Below, piece by piece: positions 1-10,942 of a DNA stretch of 64,000 nt. The notes beneath the pieces were generated by a model. That model ran no database searches. It had not been told where the DNA came from and saw only the letters and a list, made by a program, of their open reading frames with translations. Positions within the stretch are counted from its first letter, which is position 1. Each line of letters opens with the position of its first letter. A program made the translations under genes and the position numbers. The DNA is taken from contig JABCZI010000016.1 in assembly GCA_013289765.1 (NCBI GenBank), positions 1-64,000 on the forward strand. The letters are read 5' to 3'. The DNA is from Acidobacteriota bacterium (lineage in GTDB: Bacteria > Acidobacteriota > Terriglobia > Terriglobales > Acidobacteriaceae).

Positions 1-487
<487 letters not shown>

Positions 488-504
488 AAATCAGCCTCTA
501 GCTC

Positions 505-717
505 CTAGCTTAAAACCAAACCTTCTTCAGTCCCGCCGTCAGATTTCTCGTAATACGCGCCAACGAATTCCTGCTTCTCCACCAATTCCCCGGCAATCTG
601 CCGCTCGAACTGATTGAAATCCTCCGAATAACGCTCTCGGAAAATCTCAAAACTCCGATGCCCGCTCCAGAAATCCCGAACCCGGTACCGCCCATCGCCG
701 ACCGACTCGCAATTCAC
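505..717 (-). CDS. Hypothetical protein between fusA and tuf, true start unclear
   Basis: From the GTG at 717 this frame encodes 70 residues ending at a TAG at 507. The frame is in fact open back to the fusA stop (TGA at 858-856), giving 116 codons. The upstream part reads like protein too, rich in W, F, G and charged residues (for example RRFWVREGKRVEFGNVFGPEG). No ATG, GTG or TTG occurs in that upstream part. A GTG overlapping the fusA stop (GTGA, 859-856) has a good AGGGGA ribosome-binding site but is in another frame and ends after 39 codons. The gene may therefore use an unusual start, be frameshifted, or arise by readthrough. I recognise no family. It lies in the str operon 17 bases before tuf. 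Confidence 0.5.
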   Translation of the reverse strand: MNCESVGDGRYRVRDFWSGHRSFEIFRERYSEDFNQFERQIAGELVEKQEFVGAYYEKSDGGTEEGLVLS

Positions 718-855
718 TTCGGTTGCGATGTAACCTTTACTCGTTCCCAGGAACCGCGCCCAGATTCCTTCCGGGCCAAAAACATTTCCAAACTCGACCC
801 GCTTGCCTTCTCTGACCCAGAACCTGCGGTCGACGACGAACCGCGGCGCTGGCAG

Positions 856-2943
<2,088 letters not shown>

Positions 2944-3006
2944 GACTCTTAACTCTTTCTGGGCTCCGAAATCAGCTGTCAGCTCTCAGCCGTCAGCTTA
3001 AATTGT

Positions 3007-3043
3007 TGTCATCCTGAGCGGCGTTCTTTGCCGCGAAGGACCT
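3007..3043. repeat. Dispersed intergenic repeat, copy 1
   Basis: TGTCATCCTGAGCGGCG followed by TTCTTTGCCGCGAAGGACCT, containing a GCGGC/GCCGC-type hairpin. It lies between rpsG and fusA. The first part matches the other copies in this window (5888, 19873, 45330 and, inverted, 51657), but this copy has the GAAGGACCT ending rather than GAAGGGGACC. Confidence 0.65.
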
Positions 3044-3053
3044 ATTGCAGTCC

Positions 3054-3524
<471 letters not shown>

Positions 3525-3531
3525 TTATTTC

Positions 3532-3909
3532 TCAGCCCTTCTTGGCGCGCTTGGCGCCGTATTTCGAACGTCCCTGCTGGCGGCCGGCCACGCCAACTGC
3601 ATCCAGTGTGCCGCGAATCACGTGATAGCGAACGCCCGGCAGATCTTTCACGCGGCCGCCGCGGATCAGCACAATCGAGTGCTCCTGCAGGTTGTGGCCA
3701 ACGCCTGGGATGTAGGTCGTGACTTCAATTCCATTGGTCAGCCGTACGCGCGCCACTTTGCGCAGCGCGGAGTTCGGCTTCTTCGGCGTCTGCGTGTACA
3801 CGCGGGTGCAAACTCCGCGCTTCTGCGGACATCCTTCGAGAGCTGGACTGGCCGTCTTGTACCGTGGCCGCTTCCGCCCCTGAGCTACCAATTGATTAAA
3901 AGTAGGCAC
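3532..3909 (-). CDS. rpsL: 30S ribosomal protein S12
   Basis: Decoding-centre protein of the small subunit. The product is 125 aa, beginning [15 protein letters not shown]. The start is a GTG at 3909 with AAGGAG nine bases upstream. The streptomycin-relevant lysines are wild type: [11 protein letters not shown] contains the Lys42/43-equivalent, and [13 protein letters not shown] contains the Lys87/88-equivalent and the Asp that is methylthiolated in many bacteria. First gene of the str operon, followed by rpsG after 7 bases. Confidence 0.99.
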   Translation of the reverse strand: MPTFNQLVAQGRKRPRYKTASPALEGCPQKRGVCTRVYTQTPKKPNSALRKVARVRLTNGIEVTTYIPGVGHNLQEHSIVLIRGGRVKDLPGVRYHVIRGTLDAVGVAGRQQGRSKYGAKRAKKG

Positions 3910-4332
3910 TCTTCGCCGCTCCTTAATTGCTAAGTACTAAACTCTCCCAACTGGGCGCTTGCAACAGAAGCCACGCACTGAGTCGGGCCAGAGTCGCACG
4001 CGTTCAAGCTCGTCGCGCGCAACGCACGGCACTCTCAACTTCCTGGCGCCGATTACGCGATCCGGGCTGGCAGGCACAATCGCCCAGCCATGCTTCTCGC
4101 CGCAGGTGAATCACGGAGAGAGATTTTGGGTCCCAATCTGATTTCTGCCGCCGACGGTGGCACCCGGCCAAAACTACGGGAGTGCTCCGTATCGCCAGCT
4201 TCTGTCCTGCATATCCTCTCGCAAACTACTTCTCGACTCACTTCAGTCGCGACAGCAGCTCTCGTGATAGGGCGAAAGGCAGCGCAGGAACGTTTCAGCG
4301 AGGAAAATTTCCGGGAACCTTGCTACTACTTA

Positions 4333-4362
4333 ATTGTACATTACCGGAAACGCATTTCTCAA
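4333..4362 (-). promoter_or_regulatory. Candidate sigma-70 promoter of the str operon
   Basis: On the minus strand, TTGAGA (4362-4357), an 18-base spacer, then TACAAT (4338-4333). It lies about 430 bases upstream of the rpsL GTG. It was chosen only on consensus similarity and spacing. Confidence 0.35.
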
Positions 4363-4502
4363 CAGCTCTAGCGCAGGCATCCGCAGAACTCTGCGGAAAC
4401 CCACGGCACACAGCAAGCTTGGATGAACTCGCGGAACTCAACAACTATAGCAACTGAAACGAAATATCGTCAACCCAATCTTTCCGCCCGTCTCTTTCTC
4501 CC

Positions 4503-4542
4503 TCTGAACCCGAAGAAATCTCCTTCTGAAACCGAAGAAATC
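4503..4542. repeat. Direct repeat of 18 bases, period 22
   Basis: TCTGAACCCGAAGAAATC at 4503-4520 recurs at 4525-4542 with one difference (C to A). Spacing of two helical turns could suit a regulator acting on the plus-strand gene at 4746; this is a guess. Confidence 0.45.
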
Positions 4543-4675
4543 GATATGAACCTGTGCCGGTTTTCATGTTTGCAAAAATCTGTCACCTAGAATTCATCAA
4601 CTGGAATTTCTATAAATCAACGATCTGCCTGCTTTGGATCGGCTGCCCTGCTCACACCGTCATTACCTCAGTGCC

Positions 4676-4704
4676 TTGACGGCACCCCCGGCAGCAATTA
4701 CTTT
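4676..4704 (+). promoter_or_regulatory. Candidate sigma-70 promoter of the SAM hydrolase gene
   Basis: TTGACG (4676-4681), a 17-base spacer, then TACTTT (4699-4704), 41 bases before the TTG start at 4746. Good -35 and spacing, moderate -10. Confidence 0.45.
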
Positions 4705-4745
4705 CGACTTTCTGGGAGGACTGTGTCTTCCATCGAGAGGCAACC

Positions 4746-5576
4746 TTGGCGAATCGTCCGATCATTACCCTGACCACCGATTTCGGGAACAATGACCACT
4801 TTGTGGGTACGATGAAAGGCGTGATCCTGGACATTGTGCCGGATGCGCAGATTATCGACATCTGCCACTCGGTGCAAGCCTTCGATGTTCTCGATGGCGC
4901 GCTCACTATTTCGCAAGCCTATTCCTACTTCCCGACCCGCACCGTACATCTGGTGGTGGTGGATCCAGGTGTCGGTACAGCAAGGCGTCCAATTTTGGCG
5001 TCGAGCGACAAGCATCATTTCGTGGCGCCGGACAATGGCGTGCTTTCTCTGGTCTACGCCCGCGAAGAGCGCATGCACGTACGGCACATCACCTCCGAAC
5101 ATTACTTTCTGCAGCCGGTAAGCAATACCTTCCATGCGCGCGATATTTTTGCCCCCATCGCCGCGTATCTGGCAAAAGAAGTTGACACACTCAAGTTCGG
5201 AGAAGAAGTGCAGGAATACGTTCGCTTCTCGGCGCCCAAGCCAAAAGCCGTTGATGCCAACCGCCTGCGCGGGGTGGTACTAAAAGTCGACCGCTTCGGA
5301 AACCTCATTACCAACATCACGCCCCAGGATGCTCCGGCGCTTTTCGCAGCTGGAGCCAAGGCATTCAAGATCGTCGTCGGAAGCCATGAGATCAGCGAGA
5401 TGCATAACGTCTACGCCGAGGGTGCTCCGGGAGAGGTCTTTGGCATTCTTGGAAGTATGGGCTTCCTGGAGATTGCTGCGAACCGCGGGGCCGCGGTCCA
5501 GTTGACTGGAGCCGGCAAAGGGACCGACGTCACAATTACTCTTGGTGAGGCTGCAGCGGCCGGCAAGGGCGCGTAG
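4746..5576 (+). CDS. SAM hydrolase / SAM hydroxide adenosyltransferase (DUF62 family)
   Basis: The DUF62 family hydrolyses S-adenosylmethionine to adenosine and methionine with an activated water; halogenating relatives (SalL, FlA) are specialised members. The product is 276 aa. Family features seen are the N-terminal ITLTTDFGNNDHFVG, VVVDPGVGT, FVAPDNGVLS and, further on, DRFGNLITNI. The start is a TTG at 4746 preceded by GAGAGG with a 5-base spacer; no better start lies nearby. It reads away from the str operon behind its own candidate promoter. It converges with a small minus-strand gene that ends at 5582. Physiological role unclear, perhaps SAM homeostasis. Confidence 0.9.
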   Translation: MANRPIITLTTDFGNNDHFVGTMKGVILDIVPDAQIIDICHSVQAFDVLDGALTISQAYSYFPTRTVHLVVVDPGVGTARRPILASSDKHHFVAPDNGVLSLVYAREERMHVRHITSEHYFLQPVSNTFHARDIFAPIAAYLAKEVDTLKFGEEVQEYVRFSAPKPKAVDANRLRGVVLKVDRFGNLITNITPQDAPALFAAGAKAFKIVVGSHEISEMHNVYAEGAPGEVFGILGSMGFLEIAANRGAAVQLTGAGKGTDVTITLGEAAAAGKGA

Positions 5577-5581
5577 CTTCG

Positions 5582-5815
5582 CTACACGCTTTTTGGCTTG
5601 GGATGAGCGTAACGCTCCATTTCGGCTGTCCACTTCAGAAATCGCCAGAGGCTAACGCGCTCCCGCCACAGAAATTCCCAGAATTCGAGAAAACCGATTT
5701 GCGTCATCTTTACGCCGCAGTAAGTCTCGATGCGCCACAGAAGATATGGGCTTCGCCACGGGGTGAGGCGATGACCTTTCGTAGCATTCCACAAAAAGCG
5801 GACCGAATGGCGCAT
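5582..5815 (-). CDS. Small conserved Trp-rich hypothetical protein
   Basis: A 77-aa protein, MRHSVRFLWNATKGHRLTPW at its start, with many tryptophans, arginines and prolines and no signal peptide or membrane segment. From memory, similar short proteins with an RPWRSPYLRWRIETY-like core occur in acidobacteria; function unknown. The open frame continues upstream to 6022, but that part runs through a dispersed repeat (5888-5947), so I place the start at the ATG at 5815. It converges on the SAM hydrolase gene with 5 bases between the two stops. Confidence 0.65.
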   Translation of the reverse strand: MRHSVRFLWNATKGHRLTPWRSPYLLWRIETYCGVKMTQIGFLEFWEFLWRERVSLWRFLKWTAEMERYAHPKPKSV

Positions 5816-5887
5816 GCGAGCATGATAACTATAGAAGGCACAGTTCGACCATAGAAAGCCGCAGGTTGACCGCGCAGCCAAACAATT

Positions 5888-5947
5888 TGTCATCCCGAGC
5901 AGAGCGAGAGCCTGCCCTGAGCAAAGTCGAAGGGGACCTTGGTTTCT
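5888..5947. repeat. Dispersed intergenic repeat, copy 2 (long form)
   Basis: TGTCATCCCGAGCAGAGCGA, then GAGCCTGCCCTGAGC, then AAGTCGAAGGGGACCTTGGT. It shares its first and last parts with the copy at 45330, and its middle (GCCTGCCCTGAGC) with the inverted copy at 51657. Confidence 0.7.
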
Positions 5948-6024
5948 CCTTGGACCAAAGACAATGAGAACCTCTGCAAGTTGCAGCATGCTAAAATTCT
6001 TTCTCCGCCCAGGAAATTCCATTC

Positions 6025-6375
6025 ATGTCAGACGCAGACGCCCGCCAGAAGGCCGAAGACCACTACTATGCCGCACTGGATTTGATGGCGGATGGCAAGT
6101 TGGAAGAGGCCGTCGCGGCCTATCGCGGATCGCTCGCAGCCGATCCCTCATTCACCGAGGCCATGCACGGATTGGCCCGAGCCTTGCAGGATTTGCAGCG
6201 CTACGATGAGGCGATCGCAGTGGCACAGCAGATCACGGAGTTAGATCCGGATGACGTGCTCGCCCACACTAGCTTGTCAGTCCTTTATCAGAAAAAAGGA
6301 ATGATCCCCGAGGCTGAGGCTGAAGGCGCGAAGGCACGTGTGTTGGGATGGAAGCAGCAGTTGAAGAAAAGCTGA
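6025..6375 (+). CDS. Tetratricopeptide-repeat protein
   Basis: A 116-aa soluble protein made almost entirely of about three TPR units: HYYAALDLMADGKLEEAVAAY, then EAMHGLARALQDLQRYDEAI, then AHTSLSVLYQKKGMIPEAEA. TPRs form helical scaffolds for protein contacts. No signal peptide or other domain. It converges with pilR, 3 bases between stops. Its position beside the pilus genes may be coincidental. Confidence 0.85.
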   Translation: MSDADARQKAEDHYYAALDLMADGKLEEAVAAYRGSLAADPSFTEAMHGLARALQDLQRYDEAIAVAQQITELDPDDVLAHTSLSVLYQKKGMIPEAEAEGAKARVLGWKQQLKKS

Positions 6376-6378
6376 CGG

Positions 6379-7776
6379 CTACAATTCGTACTTCTTCATC
6401 AAATGCCGAAATGAGCGGTAAGAAATTCCCAGCAGATCTGCCGCTTTGGTCTGCACCCCGCTTGAGTGCTCGAGAGCATTCTGCAGCAGTCCGCGCTCGA
6501 TGTTGGCTACATAAACTTCCATTCCCACACCTTCAGGAAGAATCGCTCCGGCGGTTATCTCGGACATGCCGCCAACAATTCCCACGCCTGCGGCCGCCGC
6601 GCGAACCTTAGGCCGCTCCGCCGGCAGTTCGACGTGCAACTCGTCGCTCATCTCCAGCGCAACCGCCCGCTCGACCGTGTTCTCCAACTGCCGGACATTG
6701 CCGGGCCACTCGTAATCGCAAAGAGCATCGAGCGAATTCTTGTTGACACGCAAGATGCTGCGGTTGGCGGCCGCCGCATATTTTTTCAAGAAGTGATTGG
6801 CCAAAAGAAGAATGTCTTCCCGGCGTTCCCGCAAGTTAGGCACCCGAATCGGAATCACGTTCAGGCGATAGTAGAGGTCTTCGCGGAAGAGATTTTCAGC
6901 GACCGCCCTGTCAAGGTCGCGATTGGTGGCGGCAATGACTCGGACATCGATAGGAATTTCGCTGGTCCCGCCGACCGGCCGCACCGTGCGTTCCTGCAAC
7001 ACGCGGAGCAGTTTCACTTGCATCGCCAGGGTCATCTCGCTGATTTCGTCGAGGAAGATTGTGCCGCCGTCGGCCACCTCGAACAGTCCCCGCTTGTTCT
7101 GATTGGCTCCTGTGAAGGCTCCCTTCAAGTAACCGAAGAGTTCGCTTTCCAATAGAGACTCTGGGAAGGCTCCGCAATTCACCGACACAAACGGTTCGGT
7201 AGCGCGAGGCGAACAGATGTGAACCGCGCGGGCTACCAGCTCCTTCCCGGTACCACTCTCGCCGTGAATCAAGACCGTGCTCGCGGTCGAGGCAACGGTG
7301 CGCAGCGTATGCTTCAGCTTCTCCATCGCTGCGCTCGAACCGATAATGTTATCGAGCGAGTTGTGGGACGCGGCGTCGCGGCGCAGCGCAAAGTTCTGTT
7401 TGCTGAGAGAGAGTTTTTCGAGCACACGGTTGATGGCCAGCTTGATTTCATCCACTAGTCCAGGACTTTTGCGAATGTAATCGGACGCGCCTCCGGCCTT
7501 GACTGCCTCCACCGCGGCTTCGTAATCGTCGACGGCAGTAATAAGGATTACCGGGGAGTCAGGCGAGACGCGATGCGCATGGCGCAGAACTTCGATGCCA
7601 TCGATGTTAGGCATCTTGATATCGGTAATAATCAGGTCGAAGAGATTGCCATCGATCTTGTTCTTAGCCGCCTGGCCGGACTGCACCGTTTCGACGCGGT
7701 GCCCCTCGCGGCGCAAAGCAATGTCGAGCATTTCGCAGATGGAGCGCTCGTCGTCGCAAACCAGGATGTTAGCCAC
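6379..7776 (-). CDS. pilR: Sigma-54-dependent response regulator, PilR-like
   Basis: Response regulator that activates sigma-54 promoters, by analogy pilin expression. The product is 465 aa. Receiver domain with phosphoacceptor Asp52 in LIITDIKMP; AAA+ domain with Walker A GESGTGKE and an intact GAFTGA loop (219-224) that contacts sigma-54; C-terminal Fis-type helix-turn-helix (TKAADLLGISYRSFRHLMKK). The start is GTG at 7776, preceded by GGAGG and overlapping the pilS stop by 8 bases, so translation is probably coupled; longer upstream starts lack this. It closes the pilB-pilT-pilC-pilS-pilR cluster. In Geobacter the same order is followed by pilA, which is not present here. Confidence 0.93.
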   Translation of the reverse strand: MANILVCDDERSICEMLDIALRREGHRVETVQSGQAAKNKIDGNLFDLIITDIKMPNIDGIEVLRHAHRVSPDSPVILITAVDDYEAAVEAVKAGGASDYIRKSPGLVDEIKLAINRVLEKLSLSKQNFALRRDAASHNSLDNIIGSSAAMEKLKHTLRTVASTASTVLIHGESGTGKELVARAVHICSPRATEPFVSVNCGAFPESLLESELFGYLKGAFTGANQNKRGLFEVADGGTIFLDEISEMTLAMQVKLLRVLQERTVRPVGGTSEIPIDVRVIAATNRDLDRAVAENLFREDLYYRLNVIPIRVPNLRERREDILLLANHFLKKYAAAANRSILRVNKNSLDALCDYEWPGNVRQLENTVERAVALEMSDELHVELPAERPKVRAAAAGVGIVGGMSEITAGAILPEGVGMEVYVANIERGLLQNALEHSSGVQTKAADLLGISYRSFRHLMKKYEL

Positions 7777-9532
7777 GCTGCCTCCCTTCCGCCGCAACCC
7801 TCGCGAGTGCAGCACTGGGCGGCGTTTGCCACGGGGATTCGGTGAGAGATTCAGTCGAGGTTTCAGCTTCGGGAGTTCGAACCGCTTCTCTTTCCGCGTC
7901 CAGTCGTCGCAACCTCAGCACGAACGTAGTTCCCTGCCCGGGCTTTGACCTAGCCCACACTTTACCTTCATGGGCTTGTACGATCTGATAGACCACCGCC
8001 AATCCGAGACCAGTTCCACCTTCAAACTCCGACTGGAAGGGTTCGAATATTTTTTCAGTCTGTTGCGCTGTCATCCCTGTCCCTGTATCCGCAAAACTCA
8101 CTTGCCAGTCGTTCCCCAGGTTTTCGATCGCCACCTTGAGAGTGCCGCCATCGCGCATCGCGCGAATCGCGTTCTCGGCAAAATTCCAAAAGACCTGCTT
8201 AATTCTGTCTCCGTCGGCCAGCACCCACGCCTCCGGAGCCGCAAACTGGCATTCGATGGTGATGCCCGTGCTCTCCGCGGTCATGCGATGCCGTACGAGA
8301 GTGATGGTGTCCTCCAGCAACTGCACCAGATCGGCTTTTTCGAAGTTATACTTTTTGCCGCGCGAGTAAGCCAGGAAATCGGTGATAATCCCGTTCAGAC
8401 GCTGCGATTCGCGGGTCACGATATCGAGTAACCGGCGGTGCTCCTCACCCAATTCCGGTACGCCAGAAAGCATACTGACTGATCCTGCGATCGAAGTGAG
8501 TGGATTGCGAATCTCGTGGGCAATCGCCGCTGCCAGCCGGCCTACGGCTGCCAGGCGATCCTGTAAGCGCACTTCGCGCTCCAGTCGGCGGATCTCGGTC
8601 AAGTCGTCCAGGGCATAGAGAAACCCGAGCGGCCCGCGGTCGGGCACATTCAACGGAGCTACCCTTACTCGAACGGTCTTGCGGAAATTTTTCGGCGTAT
8701 CGAAGCGAACCTCCGCGTGCGTCCGCGACTCGCCATTGGGCAGTAAATCGAGAAATAATCCCGTCACTGGATTTCCCAGCAACTGATCGGGCCTCCGCTC
8801 CAGAAGTTTCTGCGCGGCGTTGTTGACCAAAGTGATTCGGCCGTTGAGACCGGTAGTGATCAGTCCGCTGCTGATGGACTGGATGATATTTTCATGCAGA
8901 ATTTGAAGATCTTCGAGCGCTCCGCTCGCGCTTTTCAACTCGCCTCGCGCCTCGCGTAATTTTGCGACCAGCAAGCTGGACAGATAGGCAACCATCAGGA
9001 ATGCGAACAGATTTATAAATATGATTCCTTGCAGCAATTTTGGTTCAGGCTGAGTTGAACTGTAAGACCGTATTACTGCGTAATAATTGAGTTCGAGAAC
9101 AGCGCCATAAAGGATGAAGGCGAGCGAGGCGACCAAGTGCGCCCATACCCGAGGAAGCAAGATGCTGGCCACAATGATGACCAGAGGGTACAGAAAGTTC
9201 AACGAGCTGTCCCAGGCCCCCGTCTCATGGATCACCAGGCTGACCATGATCAGATCGGTCAATACTTGCAACGAGGCCTGGAGCCGGTGCTCCTTCCAGA
9301 AAGACAGCAGCAGCACATAGAAGAGCGAGAGGGTATACCACAGCAGGATGGTGCTGAGGAAAAGACGCATCGGCAGACGGGCGGGGGTCAACCGCGTGAC
9401 TGCCAACTGGATTCCGAGCAGGAAAGTCAGGATTAATATCCGTACTTTTACCAGCCAAGCCAGCCAATTCCGCTCATCGAAAGTTGATTGCATTTGAGGT
9501 TGCGATGGGCTTGCAGAATCCCAAGCCGTCAT
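7769..9532 (-). CDS. pilS: Sensor histidine kinase, PilS-like
   Basis: Inner-membrane kinase that phosphorylates PilR. The product is 587 aa from the ATG at 9532 (GGAG just upstream); the open frame extends to 9871, but that part is arginine-rich shadow sequence. About six hydrophobic segments lie between residues 25 and 190, as in PilS, where they sense pilin in the membrane. Then a PAS domain (about 205-315), HisKA with phospho-His339 in AAAIAHEIRNPLTSIAG, and HATPase with an N-box (FAENAIRAM), DTGTGM and GGTGLGLAVVYQIV. It overlaps pilR by 8 bases and follows pilC. Confidence 0.93.
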   Translation of the reverse strand: MTAWDSASPSQPQMQSTFDERNWLAWLVKVRILILTFLLGIQLAVTRLTPARLPMRLFLSTILLWYTLSLFYVLLLSFWKEHRLQASLQVLTDLIMVSLVIHETGAWDSSLNFLYPLVIIVASILLPRVWAHLVASLAFILYGAVLELNYYAVIRSYSSTQPEPKLLQGIIFINLFAFLMVAYLSSLLVAKLREARGELKSASGALEDLQILHENIIQSISSGLITTGLNGRITLVNNAAQKLLERRPDQLLGNPVTGLFLDLLPNGESRTHAEVRFDTPKNFRKTVRVRVAPLNVPDRGPLGFLYALDDLTEIRRLEREVRLQDRLAAVGRLAAAIAHEIRNPLTSIAGSVSMLSGVPELGEEHRRLLDIVTRESQRLNGIITDFLAYSRGKKYNFEKADLVQLLEDTITLVRHRMTAESTGITIECQFAAPEAWVLADGDRIKQVFWNFAENAIRAMRDGGTLKVAIENLGNDWQVSFADTGTGMTAQQTEKIFEPFQSEFEGGTGLGLAVVYQIVQAHEGKVWARSKPGQGTTFVLRLRRLDAEREAVRTPEAETSTESLTESPWQTPPSAALARVAAEGRQRG

Positions 9533-9630
9533 TGCTCCGGGACCAATCCTGCCGCGCGATAAACCCGACAGCATTTCGCAAAATGCTGACAGGCCGCCTT
9601 CACACTGCGGCCTGCCAGCCAAATCTTTTC

Positions 9631-10839
9631 TTATCCAGCCAACTTCGCAATCATGGCGAACAATGGCATGTAAAGCGAAATCACGATGCCTCCGATGGTT
9701 ACGCCCAGTACGCCGATGATGACTGGTTCCAGCATGGCCAGCATGTCTTTGGTAGCAGCGTCCACCTCGTCTTCGTAGAAGTCGGCGATCTTCTGCAACA
9801 TATTGTCCATGGCGCCGGTCGCCTCGCCAACCCCGATCATCTGCGTCACCATGTTGGGAAACACGCCACACTCTCTCAGCGGATCCACAATAGTGCGGCC
9901 TTCTTCAATCGCTTTCCGCACTTTCATCAGCGCTTCTTCGAGGACGGCATTGCCGGAAGTTCTGGCAGTAATCGCCAAGCCCTCAAGAATAGGAACGCCC
10001 GATGTGATCAAGGTGCCCAGGGTGCGCGTAAATCGGCCAACGGCAATCTTGCGCAAGAGCGGGCCGACAACCGGCAACATGAGTAGAGTTTTGTCGAAGT
10101 AGTAGCGTCCCCGGGGATGTTTGCGGACCTGCTTAAGGCCGAAGATTATACCCACGGTCCCCGCAATGAACACCCACCAGAAACCCTGCACAAACGCGCT
10201 TAAGCCCATCACGATGCGAGTGGGCAGCGGCAACGTGACACCCAGCCCGCTAAACAGATTGGAGAAGATCGGCACTACCCACTTAAGCAGAGCCCCGACG
10301 ATTAGCGTAGCGATGCTGACTACAGCCACGGGGTAGATCAATGCTGATTTCACAGCCGCTTTTAAGCGCACTGCTTTCTCGACGTAAGTCGCCAATCGTT
10401 GCAGGATGATGTCCAAAATACCGCCGGTTTCCCCCGCCTCAATCATGTTGGTAGTGAGGTCGTCGAACACGTTTGGGTACTGTCGCATGGCATTCGCCAA
10501 GGTAGCGCCGCCTTCCACTGTGGTGCGGACGCCCGTCAGTGTCTTCTGGAATGTCACGTTTTCCTGGTTGGCCGCCAGAATTTCAAGGCACTGTACCAGC
10601 GGCAACCCGGCATCAATCATCACCGAGAACTGGCGGAAGAAAATCGCAATGTCCTTGACCTTCACTTTGCTCGTCCCGAAAGTGGGCATAACAAACTCTT
10701 TGCCCTTTTCCCGAATTGCTCCCGGGGTAATACGCTCGCGCCGTAATTGCTGCCCCAGCGCCTGCTTGTTTGGTGCTACGCGTTCCCCGGAAATTTTTTG
10801 TCCGGAAGCATCCTTGCCCGAAAATGTGAAAACTGGCAT
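9631..10839 (-). CDS. pilC: Type IV pilus inner-membrane platform protein PilC
   Basis: Platform protein of the T4P/T2SS GspF family that links the PilB/PilT motors to pilin insertion and extraction. The product is 402 aa, the usual length. Two homologous T2SSF domains are seen, the first containing FFRQFSVMIDAGLPLVQCLEIL and the second RFTRTLGTLITSGVPILEGL, each followed by GETGG/GEATG-type motifs. Hydrophobic membrane segments lie near residues 170-195 and 220-240 and at the C-terminus. It lies between pilT and pilS on the minus strand with about 100-base gaps. Confidence 0.97.
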   Translation of the reverse strand: MPVFTFSGKDASGQKISGERVAPNKQALGQQLRRERITPGAIREKGKEFVMPTFGTSKVKVKDIAIFFRQFSVMIDAGLPLVQCLEILAANQENVTFQKTLTGVRTTVEGGATLANAMRQYPNVFDDLTTNMIEAGETGGILDIILQRLATYVEKAVRLKAAVKSALIYPVAVVSIATLIVGALLKWVVPIFSNLFSGLGVTLPLPTRIVMGLSAFVQGFWWVFIAGTVGIIFGLKQVRKHPRGRYYFDKTLLMLPVVGPLLRKIAVGRFTRTLGTLITSGVPILEGLAITARTSGNAVLEEALMKVRKAIEEGRTIVDPLRECGVFPNMVTQMIGVGEATGAMDNMLQKIADFYEDEVDAATKDMLAMLEPVIIGVLGVTIGGIVISLYMPLFAMIAKLAG

Positions 10840-10942
10840 GGTTTTGGCCTCTCCTCAGTTTGTCGATATCGTTTCATGCGGCGGCGCAATTCGTTATTCT
10901 CCGCGCATCGCGAGCCGTCCTTCACGATGCCGTTTCATATCC

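Larger units (their letters stand above)
3910..4745. other. Long divergent intergenic region between rpsL and the SAM hydrolase
   Basis: About 835 bases without a convincing gene; short open frames on both strands have no protein-like composition or ribosome-binding site. It holds a candidate str-operon promoter (4333-4362, minus), a candidate plus-strand promoter (4676-4704) and an 18-base direct repeat (4503-4542). If the minus promoter is used, the rpsL leader is a little over 400 bases. No tRNA-like fold or recognised riboswitch core was seen. Confidence 0.6.

Noticed and set aside
7769-9871. Longer 700-aa version of the PilS-like kinase
   Set aside because: The first 113 codons are His/Arg-rich shadow sequence that overlaps the pilC coding region on the same strand; the ATG at 9532 has a ribosome-binding site and begins PilS-like sequence.
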